Source: Antitrichia curtipendula
Taxonomy: Eukaryota; Streptophyta; Bryopsida; Hypnales; Leucodontaceae
Length of the DNA stretch: 64,000 nucleotides
Direction of reading: 5' to 3'
Assembly (NCBI GenBank): GCA_951230915.1
Contig: OX579633.1
Span: 26,136,574 to 26,200,573 of the forward strand
Every line of letters begins with the position of its first letter. Position 1 is the stretch's first letter. Below, one piece after another: positions 12,101 to 22,672 of this stretch. The translations under genes were made by a program, and so were the position numbers. Under the pieces are notes generated by a model that did not search any database, was not told the origin of the DNA, and saw only the letters and a program-made list of their open reading frames with translations.

Positions 12101-15100
12101 TGCCAGGGTACTTGTAATTCTCAGCAAGAGGACAGATCCTGCAATATCAACTCAGGAAATAATGAAAACACATTTGTGTACATGACCTGTTCCATCAGAG
12201 ATATCAAACTAGCAAAACTTATGAAAAATTGGCACCCAAGGGGGGTATGATACATTGATGAACAGAGTAGGATAGCGATGCACGATTCTGTACCGCCTGG
12301 CCAAGCTCTGCCATAAGAGTAGCGACGCCGCTAATAACACTTTCTTCACCCGCAGCAAGAGCTGGCAACAAAAGTCCATCCTTCACGTTAAGCATCCGTG
12401 GGAGTAATACTTGAGGCAAGCCCTGCACAACAGGAATGGTGACATGCATTAAACCCCTAAAAGGACAAAAGGGCCAAATGATACCGCTGCAAATAAAACG
12501 AAACCGATTAAATTTGCATGTTTTATTAAACGCTGCATAAACTAGTTTCACATTAGAGACGCAATAAGAACCCACTTACTCACTTGAGCACACAAGAGCT
12601 TGGTCTAAGCCCAATAAATTTCATTCGTACTGAGCGGATAGAGAACCATGACAGGATCCATGCCAAAATTCTTACCTCATGTCGGCTGACAAGTTCAGTT
12701 AGCACCTCCACAGCCAAATCGAACGAGCTTGGATCCTAGATCACTAACCATTAGTAAAATGTATGAAGCAAGCAACGACCTGTGTCAAGCTATACGAAGA
12801 GTATGTTTACAACAGATAAGTTATAAATTGTTGCACATATATCTGACTACTGCGATTATGCAAGCAGCCGCAAAACCTCATACGTACAAAATTTTCGGAC
12901 TAAAAATTGGTTCCTCATGGCTCTACTAAAGAACCGCGAAGGAGAACATGAGGAATTATTACCTGTAAAGAGCTGTAGACAAACCCCAGAAGTGGATGAC
13001 TAGGAATGGCGCTTTGAGGAATTTCCAAGAAGCATCCAAGTCGGACCTGTAAAATGACAAAATTACGAATTACTATAATTCCTATCACAGAAATATCCCC
13101 ACAATAGTATGATCCCGTGCCCTTGAGTGCCAGTCTAACTTTCCTGTGTAACGAAACGTCCTCTTACATAAACTTCAAATCACCGCCAGATGACAGTCAG
13201 AATTCTAGTGGCATTGCCTAACAGGGACATGAACGCAAAATTGCAATCTAAGAGACTCAAGAGTTGGTCCAGCTAAACTAGTAAATTTCCTCGAGAGGAA
13301 CTCTTACCCAGCTAAGAAGGCAACGGAGGACCTTGCATCGCCTGCTGGTATTATCCAAGGCATCACTGGTGCTTTGTTGAAGAAGAAATTCAAGCACTGT
13401 GCCCGTGTGCGATAGAATCTGGCGAATTCCAAACACGCAAAACGTGAGAAACATACACCGCTGAAACCCCGATTATTTTCTTCATTTTATAAAAAATTCC
13501 AGACTAGAACATGGGAAACCGAACCAACAAAGCTGCATTTAAATATCATCAGAAACAAAGCAAGTGCTCGTTGAGCTATTGTGACTGCATTTAAATATCA
13601 ACAGTCATAATAGCTCATATACGTCGATTTCAGCTCTGAATGGTTGCCACGGTACCAGCAGAAACATGCCCAGTCAATTATTAGCTTCGATAAAGACCTA
13701 CTTTCTGGCAGACAAACGTAGTAGTAGTCCATGCGTCTTACTTCTTGAGAAAACAGTGACGTCCGACCAGAGTCCACACTGAAAAGCAATGATTGATCCT
13801 CGAGGACCTCCTCAGGTAGGACCGTGAGAAGCTCTAATACTGCATTGCTACCAGTGCCTTGCCCCTGTAATTCATTCAGACTTGCAAATAACTGTTCGAC
13901 TGGTATCCTCGCCTCAACTGCACGCAGCACCAATGCTGATAGGGCGACACATATCTGGGTCAAAAGCTGCCCACAACACCACCAAATTAAAGACCCTCAA
14001 CCGTGTCTTTCAAAGCGGAACTGTGCCGTGATCAGAAAACCGTACATACGCCAAACTCTAAGATAGACTGATTTTCACTGCGAAGACACCAAATGTGCCT
14101 CTGTGCAATTAGCACCTAGTATAGTACACGAAAGTGACCACAGGGTACAAATAGCCGCAACTACTTGAAAGATAGATGAACCGGAGTGACCCTAACTCAT
14201 GACCTAAAGCCTCTATCTCTGTGAATGACAAGAGAAAGGATACACACCTGAGAAGGCCCATTGCTAAACTTCTTAGCAGACACGAGCAATGCATTCTGCA
14301 AAGCACCCCTCCCCTCTTGCGAAAGATTTCCAACATCGAATTGGATCTGCAAGAGTAATAAAATCGTCTGAGAAGTTGAAAAAGGTAATAATGTAGTCAA
14401 AATTAGATCGTATGTTCCACACGTAACTCCCGGTACTACTGTCAAATGGATCAACTATATTTTATAAACCTCACTACAGTATCAACCTCCAGCCTTGAAT
14501 CTAAATGGCGAATCCGCTAGAAAACAAGGTTCGAAACCAATCGATGATCCTCCTTTATCCATATATCGGTAGTATTTAACAGTCAAATCACCCTGAGTGC
14601 GGGAATGATGAAGTGTGATACTTCACAAATCGACATCAAAATAGTGATGTACTTAACCGAAAGAACAACGAATGACAGAAATCCGTCCACAAACACACAA
14701 TCCCAGTCACACAAAAGCAAATAAAAGAACTTTTATACCAGCTGGAATTGAATGAACAAGTAGATTGCGAGTTGTAAACCACCTACTTGAGTAATATGCA
14801 ATGTACAATGCCAAGATGCATTTCTTTAACACATGGATGTGTGATCGCAAAGTAGATTTCGGGCTGAACCGAGGAGTCTATCGAAGTAAAAATTCAGAAG
14901 CAAACCTTTCGTTTCAGAACTTGTCCAGCAAAGAGCTCCACTTCAAAGTCAATCGTGGGAGACAAATCCATCGCCAAAATTGTCGTCGCCACTTCCCAAG
15001 CAGCATCTGTATTTTGAAATTGCACCAGCCATTGATTCGCAGCCACTCGGTTCACCGATTGTGTGTCGTGATTTAATATATGAACCGCTTGTGCCACTTG

Positions 15101-15124
15101 TGCCTGCAACTCTAACGACCCCAT
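6115..15124 (-). CDS. IPO13: Importin-13/transportin-3-type nuclear transport receptor (importin-beta family)
   Basis: A 24-exon gene whose GT-AG exon chain sums to 3,153 nt (1,050 residues plus stop). Exons, high to low: 15124-14906, 14346-14248, 13966-13742, 13418-13308, 13046-12963, 12735-12676, 12422-12294, 12073-12012, 11717-11661, 11477-11351, 11138-10986, 10704-10600, 10496-10383, 10055-9976, 9705-9570, 9397-9248, 8949-8864, 8598-8354, 8196-8104, 7846-7659, 7399-7288, 7103-6946, 6823-6707, 6357-6115. The start is the first ATG in frame ([12 protein letters not shown]); the upstream codon at 15166 is GTG. The N-terminus ([20 protein letters not shown]) and blocks such as [29 protein letters not shown] and [11 protein letters not shown] match plant ARM/HEAT-repeat importins related to Arabidopsis At1g12930. 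Such proteins carry cargo through nuclear pores under RanGTP control. The length fits the family. Exon 12 (10704-10600) rests on the weakest acceptor choice. Confidence 0.92.
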
Positions 15125-16050
15125 ACCTACACGAGACCTAGAGCGACACAGGCTCTCAGTCACCACCAGTATTCACCTCTCAGGCCATTTCACCATTGAA
15201 GGCCAATCAACGACGCCACGCTCATTGCCTCTCAATGAGATTACACTCCCCTGAAGTCCAATTCCAGCGACCAAAAGAAGCAAGCCCAAAAGTGAGGCCG
15301 TTCTTGAATCACCTCCCAGCCTCCCAGCTTCCAATCCAAATCCGAATCATTATTCCCATTCTCAAACTTCCTGCAATCCACCAATCCGTATCACAATTCC
15401 CTAAACTCACACCAACTCAGTCCTCTAATCTCAATGAACACCACTCGATCCTAGAAATCGTCACTCAATCCCCGCGCACTCCTCCCCCCTCCAGTCCCCA
15501 AAGCCCTAGAAACCTCGACACAAATATTTCAACACCGCAGCACGTCGTCCAATCCTCATCATCATCTCCATTCACGTTCAGCTACATCCCCACAGCACGT
15601 TCCCCTTTCCCCTGCTCCCAATCCCCAACCGAAAGCCCAAGCTATCCCTGCAGTCACCGACAGAGGACAACCGCGCGAAATCCGGACCGACGATTCACCG
15701 CCCCAAAAGAGTTTGCCGCAGGGAATCCGAGCGGAGGCGGGTCAAGGGGCCGGCGAGCGAGAGGCGGAAGCGGAGACGAATGCTCTCACAGTGGCTGAGA
15801 GTAGCAGCCGGATGGCCATGGCCATGGCAGAAGCAGCAACGGCGGAGGCGCGACGCGGGAGGGGCGAGCTTGAGTTCAGGGGGAGCGAGAGCGATGCGAG
15901 CCGTGGTATGAATGAGCAGCGTCCGATGTCGCGGGGGAGCCGCGCCGCGATGAAGGAGAACGCTCGCGCTTGCGCTCCTGCGGCCGCCCTCAGCTTCCTT
16001 CCGTCCCCCCCGCCGCTTCTTGGTGCGACTCACCCCGGATAGGTCCGCCC
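15125..16050 (-). promoter_or_regulatory. GC-rich 5' flank and probable leader of the importin gene
   Basis: Immediately upstream of the importin start codon the sequence becomes pyrimidine-rich on the + strand (15170-15560), then strongly GC/CpG-rich (about 15660-16045), unlike the AT-rich DNA beyond 16.2 kb. This is typical of a promoter with an unmethylated CpG-rich leader. Open frames of 109-200 codons here, on both strands, are Pro/Ser/Arg-rich with no recognisable domain, so I treat them as by-products of composition. The transcription start is not visible from sequence alone. Confidence 0.55.
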
Positions 16051-16061
16051 GGGGCTCTACG

Positions 16062-16196
16062 TTCATCCATCTGTGGTTTGCTTTCATCCCCTTTGGGGGT
16101 TGAGTTCATCCTTCCTAGCTTTGGGATCCCTCTTACGTGAGTGCCCCCTGCCTCTGAACTCGTCAGCACTCATTCGTTCCTGCTCTGCTTTCATCC
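16062..16196. repeat. TTCATCC motif cluster
   Basis: TTCATCC occurs at 16062, 16083, 16105 and 16190, just beyond the GC-rich 5' flank of the importin gene. The reverse complement, GGATGAA, forms a denser cluster beyond the 5' flank of ATG9 (54385-54515). Function unknown. Confidence 0.7.
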
Positions 16197-16914
16197 CTTT
16201 GTGCACTACACTAATAATGATATTTAGTGTTACTTTACCAATACATTACAGTACCCTTAACCCCTAAATGTCCAAGGCTTGTTTTGAGATTCTTGGAATT
16301 TGTTCTAAATTGAACAAAAAGACAACATTTTGATAAGTTCTATCAATTTTTATGAATTGTAACCATACAAATTCAAACTACACATGTTAGAGATCACATA
16401 GGAAAAGAATACACAACAATATCATTTAAGGATTTAAAGATTATAATGTTTGACTATGAGGGTGTTAAAACTATGAAAATCTTTGAGCTCTCTTTTTGCA
16501 TGTCAAATCTAAAAAATTGGTCACCAAAAAAATATGAGGTTGAAGGGCCTAATATGCATAATTCCAATTAATTTATGGCTTCTCAAAATCTACTCTACAA
16601 ATTTTTTAAATGAGTTTCTAATGTGATTTTTTCTCCAAGATCTAGTGTATTTGAGGCTCATTTCCAAGAGTCCTCAACACTATAGAAAGTCAAGATTGCA
16701 ATGCACACCCTTGCACAAAATCTTGAACAAGAAAAATCTTAATCAATTATTTTCAAAATCAAATTTTGTGATGCTAAAACTAGACTTTAAGAAGAATTTG
16801 TCAAAAATATAAACTATTAAGAATAACAATTTAGTTGGATCTTATTTAACTTCAAAGTATTGTCAACACCAAAATTTGGTGCCTCAGGCATTTAGGGGTT
16901 AACCAATGATACGA

Positions 16915-17300
16915 AAATCTTCATTTATCATTCAAAAGAATTTTTCATATTGTAAAATCTAATTGATTTATTTATTTGCAAAATGAATATTCAATTCTTG
17001 TACAATTCCAATCAACACTTTTCTTTGAAATAGTAATTGCCTCTCTATACTCATTTCACTAGAGCATTTGGGGAAGGACGTTCATTCATTAGTTTAAATC
17101 TATCAGAGTTTGCATTATTCACCAAAGAAAAAAGCATCAATTTCAATTAAACATACCAAATTGGGATTTCATTTGAATGCAAAACTCCATTTTCTGTAAA
17201 TTGTTTCATTTAAAATTCATGGTTTTACATAAGAATTTGATTGAAAAACATTGGAAATTAATTTTTTTTAATTTGGTTGCATAGATATATAGGAAACCTC
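16915..17300 (+). repeat. Dispersed AT-rich repeat, copy A
   Basis: Shares an ordered set of blocks with copies near 17515, 20590 and (inverted) 21360: AATATTCAATTCTTG, ACCAAATTGGGATTT, TTGTTTCATTTAAAATTC, TTGATTGAAAAACATT and GCATAGATATATAGG. No coding potential or clear termini seen. Boundaries are approximate. Confidence 0.7.
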
Positions 17301-17514
17301 TCATTGCCGTATGACCAAACTTTGTAATATAGATATTTCTTTAAATTAACTACATTTTGGCTTTGAAGTAATTATACCATCATTCTTAAATGTACAAAAG
17401 TAGTCATTAATGCCACTACCCCTCTCTAAAGCAATAACCTTTCTAATGTAATATTTTCTTTCTATCCCAAGGCTATTACCTCATGGAAGTTCTACAATAT
17501 CCTTAGGCAATGAT

Positions 17515-17900
17515 ATTAAAATCCTCTTTTGCCATTTGAAAGAATTTTGCATACTTTAAAATATACGGAGTAATTAGTAATTTTTTTTGGAAAATGAATA
17601 TTTAATTCTTATGAATTTAAATAAAGCATACCAAATTTGGATTTGTAAAAAGCAAAATTCCATTTTAGGTGAATTGTTTCATTTAAAATTCATGGTTTTA
17701 CATGATAATTGATTGAAAAACATTAGTGATGAATTTGTTTAATTCAATTGCATAGATATGTAGGAAATTTCTACATGCACATTTTATATATGAAAAAACA
17801 TCCCATTAAGTAGCTAAAGTATAATCTATAAAGAGTTCAATGTAAGGTTTCATATGAGTAAATTTTTTAAAATGAATATCTCCATAATTTAATTAGATTT
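17515..17900 (+). repeat. Dispersed AT-rich repeat, copy B
   Basis: Same block order as copy A about 600 bp earlier (ACCAAATTTGGATTT, TTGTTTCATTTAAAATTC, TTGATTGAAAAACATT, GCATAGATATGTAGG), with scattered substitutions. Boundaries are approximate. Confidence 0.7.
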
Positions 17901-20589
17901 TGCTATTTTACTAATTGTCCAGCTATTGACAAATTGTATCCCCACCCTTGTCTTCATGGTGCTACCATTCCTATTACCCTCACTTTGTTGTCACCCTCTA
18001 TTTTATTCTTAGCTTCAATATTTCATTTTATGTCAAGGGATAGATTGGAATGTCAATGACTCACTATATGTTTAAGGCTTGAAATTATTTTGAGCATATA
18101 TGTAATGAGATTATACTATGAGCGATAAAATAATGGATTAAGTTTACAATCAATGTGTAAAGTTTTAAAAGATAGGATTGAATGATGAATCTTTGTCTTT
18201 GCATAATTAATTAATTGTAGTATTCATATTTATTGAAATGATGAATGATCATAGACATGCCTAATTGAAAAGTTGTGAATACTATAATTAATTGGTATTA
18301 GCATGAGTGCCTTGGTGTGTGGATAAGTTAAAAGGCTATTGTCAAACAATGGATGATGAGACTATTTCCATGTGATGATACTTCTAAAAAGACTATTGCC
18401 AATGAGTGATGCACAATTGATCAAGTGACCTTTATCCCACTACATTCATTCTTTTATTATAGAATTACAATATTTGCATGGGATTGCAATCATGGTTTAC
18501 TAATGGATAGGCGTAGTTAGTGTCCTCATTTCATGGAACATATATAGACAATTATCTATTAATATTCTCTTAACATCCCTTAATATCCCTTTTAACATCC
18601 CTTTTAACATCCCCTTTTGTAATTTAAGTGCCATTTAACCTCTAGGGGAGTTAACAACGCCAAAAAAATTGTAAACTATAAGCTAAATTTAAAAGGGTAT
18701 TTAAAAATTATGCACCTTGAAAATTTACAAAATAATTACTTCTACTATATGGTATTGTCAATACCACAAAAGGTGTTATAAATAATGTAGGATACCATAT
18801 AAGTTGCCATATATATTATATTCAATTGTAAAATTAAAGAAGGATCATCTAAATTAATGTTTAGTGCCTAACATTAGATTTAGGATGAATAAATTTCCAA
18901 TATTAGGCTTACAAGTAGAAAAAATGTAGATTTTATTAGACTTGCCTTATCTTCACAGTCTTCACATGTTCTATGTCACTATATGTTGGTTTTTTGTGGT
19001 TTAGGGCTTAGCGCTTTCTAAATCCGTAGTAATATGGCCACGCCACTTTTTCATGTATCCTTTGCCTTGGACGTTTCTTTTGTGTGTTGCAAATTGATTT
19101 TGTAGGTGAAAAAAGTGTAGTTTATTTTAGAGGTGCACTTCCATTGTTATTAGATTCACTTTTGTGTGCACCGCACTGTCTTGTAAGGTTTTAGACTAAC
19201 TAAGGATTTTCGTGAGTAGTTTTGAAATTGTATTTGTAATTGTTGCGTTTCTTTTAGTGCGATGGCATCCATCAGCATAAAGTTATGTAGTCTAGAAGAT
19301 GAATGTGCAAGTTCAGAGTACATAGTAACTTGTAAAAATGTTACTGAATGATTCTTTTAGGGATCTAAAGATGTACATGGTTTGGGCAATGTATGAATCA
19401 AAGTGTAGGAACTATCTTATTATAAATCAATAAAGGATTTACTTTATATTAAATCACCTTACAATACAAAGAAGTCAAATAAATTAGAAAACACTAGTTT
19501 TTTTTTATGATTTCTTGTGCAATGGTTTAAATGATTTCAATGCAAATTTTCAAAATGATTTTTATACAACAAGCAAACAATGAAACATTAAACATTTGAA
19601 ATGTGTACAAAATATTTCAAGGATATTACAACGCAAATTTCAAGATAATAGTACATATTTTTTTTCAATTTTTTCCCTTTTAAAATGAAATTTTTGCACA
19701 AAAAGAAATATGCTATTGTAAACATGCAAAATTTCAAAAATAAACAAAGAATTTGCAATAAATGCCCTTATTGCCCAAACTTTCTTGGGCGTCATAGCTT
19801 TTGATTTGAGCATCGGATTAGAAGGATTTTTGCATTCCTCCAAAGGAAATGAATGTTTCTATGTTGTGTCAAATTTTCATATACATCAATTTATATCTAC
19901 TTCATCATCACCTATCAAAATTCCATTTGTCTTTTAAAGAATAGACATTCAATCTTTAAAGGGTTTAAATTGCCAAAATTTTAAAACATGTTTGAAGGCT
20001 AGAATTTCAAATTACAATAAAATATTTAGTTTTAGAGACTCTTCAAATTTTTGGATTATAAACAAGAAGTTAGAAGTTGCCAAATATACCAAAAGGTGAA
20101 TTATTAGATTGAGCCTATTCAAAATACTTCATCCAAAAAACTTGAATAAGAAACTAAATTCTTTTGTCCACTGATGTTACAACAATCATTGAAAGGCCAT
20201 TCAATTTAGGCCTCACTAATGTTTTAGGGTCTAGTATTTTCCTATGCAAAAAGTCAACAATTCCACTATGAGGGATTTTTAAGACCACCTTGTATTCAAG
20301 GAACTCTACCAAAGAATTGGATCCATAATTGAACTTTTCTTGTCCTCTTGAGATACAAATTGAAGTCATCCGGCCTTCCTATATTTCAAGATTAATATCC
20401 TATGTGAGCATTACTTTCAACGTAATTTTTGTCAATATGTGCCACATGTCATATTGTCATTGGATAAGGGTTCAAAATTAGATAGTTAAATTCAATTTCC
20501 ACACTTTCTTGCAAAAACCAAACCTTATGTATTGTATAAAATTTGGCAACTCTCCATTGTCCACCCTATTTTGTCATTCAAAAAAAAAT

Positions 20590-21360
20590 TGTAGAATGTA
20601 TTATATAATAAAAAAAAAATTTGTCTTGTATAACTAACATTCAATTCTTACACAATTCCGATCAAGCAGACCAAATTTGGGTTAAAAAAAATCAAAACTG
20701 CATTTTTTTGTGAATTGTCTCATTAAATTTTAATGATTTTACACAATAATTCATTGAAAAACATTGATGATGAATTTTTTAAATATGATTGTAGCGATAT
20801 GTGGAAAACATACATACCCACATCTTTCCTTCAATAAGCATCTCCAAAAAGTTTTAGAATTTCCTCACAACGTTTTTAAAAGTTGGGGTGACAATGTCCA
20901 AATTTAAAAAAATAAATATTTCTTCATCTTAATTAGATTTTTCTATTTGACCTTCACACTATCACTAGTTTTGTACATTTGACCATGATGATAAAGTTGC
21001 TTTGCCAAAATCTAATTACAATGAAGAAATATCTATTTTTCAAAATTTGGGCATTGTCACCCCAACTTTTAAAAACGTTGTGAAGAAATTCTAAAACTTT
21101 TTGGGGATGGCTTCTTGAAGGAAAGATGGATGTTTCCCACATATCGCCGCAATCAAATCAAAAAAATTCAGCACCAATGGTTTTCAATCAATTATCACAT
21201 AAAACTTTAAATTTTAAATTAAATAATTCACCAAAAATGAAATCTTATTTTATTGAAACCCAAATTTGATATTCTTGATTGGAATTGCGTAAGAATTGGA
21301 TGTTGATTAAGTAAGACAAAAAAATGTCAATCATATTATATATTATATAAAATTATTTTG
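20590..21360. repeat. ~770-bp inverted repeat (hairpin) upstream of the succinyl-CoA ligase gene
   Basis: The left arm (about 20590-20943) and right arm (about 21007-21360) are reverse complements along nearly their whole length, with a ~60-bp spacer. Matching blocks include CAACGTTTTTAAAAGTTGGGG on the left, whose reverse complement is at about 21060-21080, and the GCGATATGTGG / TTGATTGAAAAACATT / ACCAAATTTGGG series. Each arm is a copy of the repeat seen at 16.9 and 17.5 kb. It ends about 315 bp before the ATG at 21677. It could be a foldback element or an inverted duplication that can form long hairpin RNA. Confidence 0.8.
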
Positions 21361-21591
21361 AATGGCAGAATAGGGTGGATTGCCGGGTACTGTACAGTGC
21401 ACCATGCCGGGTACTCTTGGGCAAGAAACAACCGGATGTCCTTCTTGTTGGAAATACTGAGATTCCACCGGAGTGCCCGCGCGGCACGGAGGACGATTCC
21501 ACCCATAACGGTCATCGCGTTTGCTGTGGCGTCCCTTGCAAGCAGCTTACATAATATTCATGCAAATTCATCAACCTGTGCTGCTCCTGCG

Positions 21592-21600
21592 TTAGGGTTT
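21592..21600 (+). promoter_or_regulatory. Telo-box (TTAGGGTTT) in the leader of the succinyl-CoA ligase gene
   Basis: TTAGGGTTT lies 77-85 bp before the ATG at 21677. Telo-boxes (AAACCCTAA) are common just downstream of the start of transcription in plant housekeeping genes. The same motif occurs before RPT3 and in the ATG9 leader. Confidence 0.6.
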
Positions 21601-21676
21601 AGCGTTTTCGTGCAGAGGGACGTACAGCTCTGCCTCGCTCGCGCTGTGAGCAACGCATTGCTGGTCAGGAGCCGGG

Positions 21677-22672
21677 ATGAGAGGAATTGCGCGTGTTGCG
21701 CGGCAGCTGGGCCGCTTGGGCGTGCAGCAGCAGCCGCCGCCGAAGGCCAGCGATGGCGGGCGCAGGGCGCTCTCCTCGGGCCCGGCCGTGTTCGTGGACA
21801 AGACGACGCGCGTGATTTGCCAGGGCATTACGGGAAAGAACGGCACGTTCCACACGGAGCAAGCCATCGACTACGGCACCAACATGGTGGGCGGCGTGAC
21901 GCCGAAGAAGGGCGGCACGGAGCATTTGGGCCTGCCGGTTTTCAATACCGTGGCGGAGGCCAAGGCGGAGACCAAGGCCACCGCATCCGTGATCTATGTG
22001 CCGGCGTCGCTGGCGGGGAACGCGATCATGGAAGCGCTGGACGCGGAGCTGGACCTGGTGGTGTGCATCACGGAGGGCATTCCGCAGCACGACATGGTGA
22101 AGGTGAAGTCGGCGTTGCTGTCGCAGTCCCGAACGCGATTGATCGGCCCGAATTGTCCCGGGATCATCAAGCCAGGGGAGTGCAAGATCGGGATCATGCC
22201 CGGCTACATCCACAAGCCGGGACGCATTGGGATCGTGTCGCGCTCGGGGACGCTCACGTATGAGGCGGTGTTCCAGACGACGGCAGTAGGGTTAGGGCAG
22301 TCGACTTGCGTCGGCATTGGGGGCGATCCCTTCAATGGGACGAATTTTGTAGATTGTTTGGAGAAGTTCGTGAATGATCCGCAGACGGAAGGGATTGTGT
22401 TGATTGGCGAGATCGGGGGGTCCGCGGAAGAGGACGCCGCTGCGTTCATCCGCGAGAGTGGGACACAGAAACCGGTTGTGTCATTTATCGCAGGGTTGAC
22501 GGCTCCTCCGGGGAGGCGTATGGGACATGCGGGTGCCATCATATCAGGAGGGAAGGGGACCGCCACAGACAAGATTGAAGCTCTGAGAGCAGCGGGTGTG
22601 ACGGTATGTGAGTCGCCTGCGCAAATTGGAGCCACAATGCTGAGAGTCTTCCAAGAACGAGCCTTGATTTAA
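21677..22672 (+). CDS. SUCLG1: Succinyl-CoA ligase (ADP/GDP-forming) subunit alpha, mitochondrial
   Basis: An uninterrupted 331-codon frame. Residues 1-35 are Arg/Ala/Gln-rich with no acidic residue except one Asp, as expected of a mitochondrial presequence. The mature protein begins around [11 protein letters not shown]. The nucleotide-fold loop GITGKNG is at 50-56 and CITEGIP at 130-136. GPNCPG is at 157-162. GEIGG at 244-248 includes the Glu that stabilises the phosphohistidine. [10 protein letters not shown] has the catalytic, transiently phosphorylated His at 284. With a beta subunit it interconverts succinyl-CoA and succinate with NTP formation in the TCA cycle. Length is normal. The ATG at 21677 is chosen because it precedes the targeting peptide and no earlier in-frame ATG exists. 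The gene has no intron and is strikingly GC-rich against its surroundings. Frames of 143-301 codons over the same DNA are shadows. Confidence 0.97.
   Translation: MRGIARVARQLGRLGVQQQPPPKASDGGRRALSSGPAVFVDKTTRVICQGITGKNGTFHTEQAIDYGTNMVGGVTPKKGGTEHLGLPVFNTVAEAKAETKATASVIYVPASLAGNAIMEALDAELDLVVCITEGIPQHDMVKVKSALLSQSRTRLIGPNCPGIIKPGECKIGIMPGYIHKPGRIGIVSRSGTLTYEAVFQTTAVGLGQSTCVGIGGDPFNGTNFVDCLEKFVNDPQTEGIVLIGEIGGSAEEDAAAFIRESGTQKPVVSFIAGLTAPPGRRMGHAGAIISGGKGTATDKIEALRAAGVTVCESPAQIGATMLRVFQERALI

Larger units (their letters stand above)
16200..20580. other. AT-rich intergenic DNA with old repeats
   Basis: No gene recognised. It contains two diverged copies of the repeat that later forms the hairpin at 20.6-21.4 kb (about 16915-17300 and 17515-17900). 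A short tandem of TTAACATCCCTTT-like units lies near 18560-18617. The rest is AT-rich, with stops in all frames. Confidence 0.6.

Noticed and set aside
15196..15798. 200-codon + strand frame next to the importin start
   Set aside because: Pro/Ser/Thr-rich low-complexity product with no domain; it lies in the pyrimidine-rich leader/promoter on the antisense strand, where long frames arise from composition.
15695..16087. 130-codon minus-strand frame and overlapping 109-codon + strand frame
   Set aside because: Both lie in a CpG-rich flank, are Arg/Ala-rich and overlap each other; no recognisable motif.
21665..22213. 182-codon antisense frame in succinyl-CoA ligase
   Set aside because: Antisense shadow in GC-rich coding DNA.
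21358..22263. 301-codon frame overlapping succinyl-CoA ligase
   Set aside because: Out-of-frame shadow of the real gene; Gly/Ala/Arg-rich translation without domain structure.
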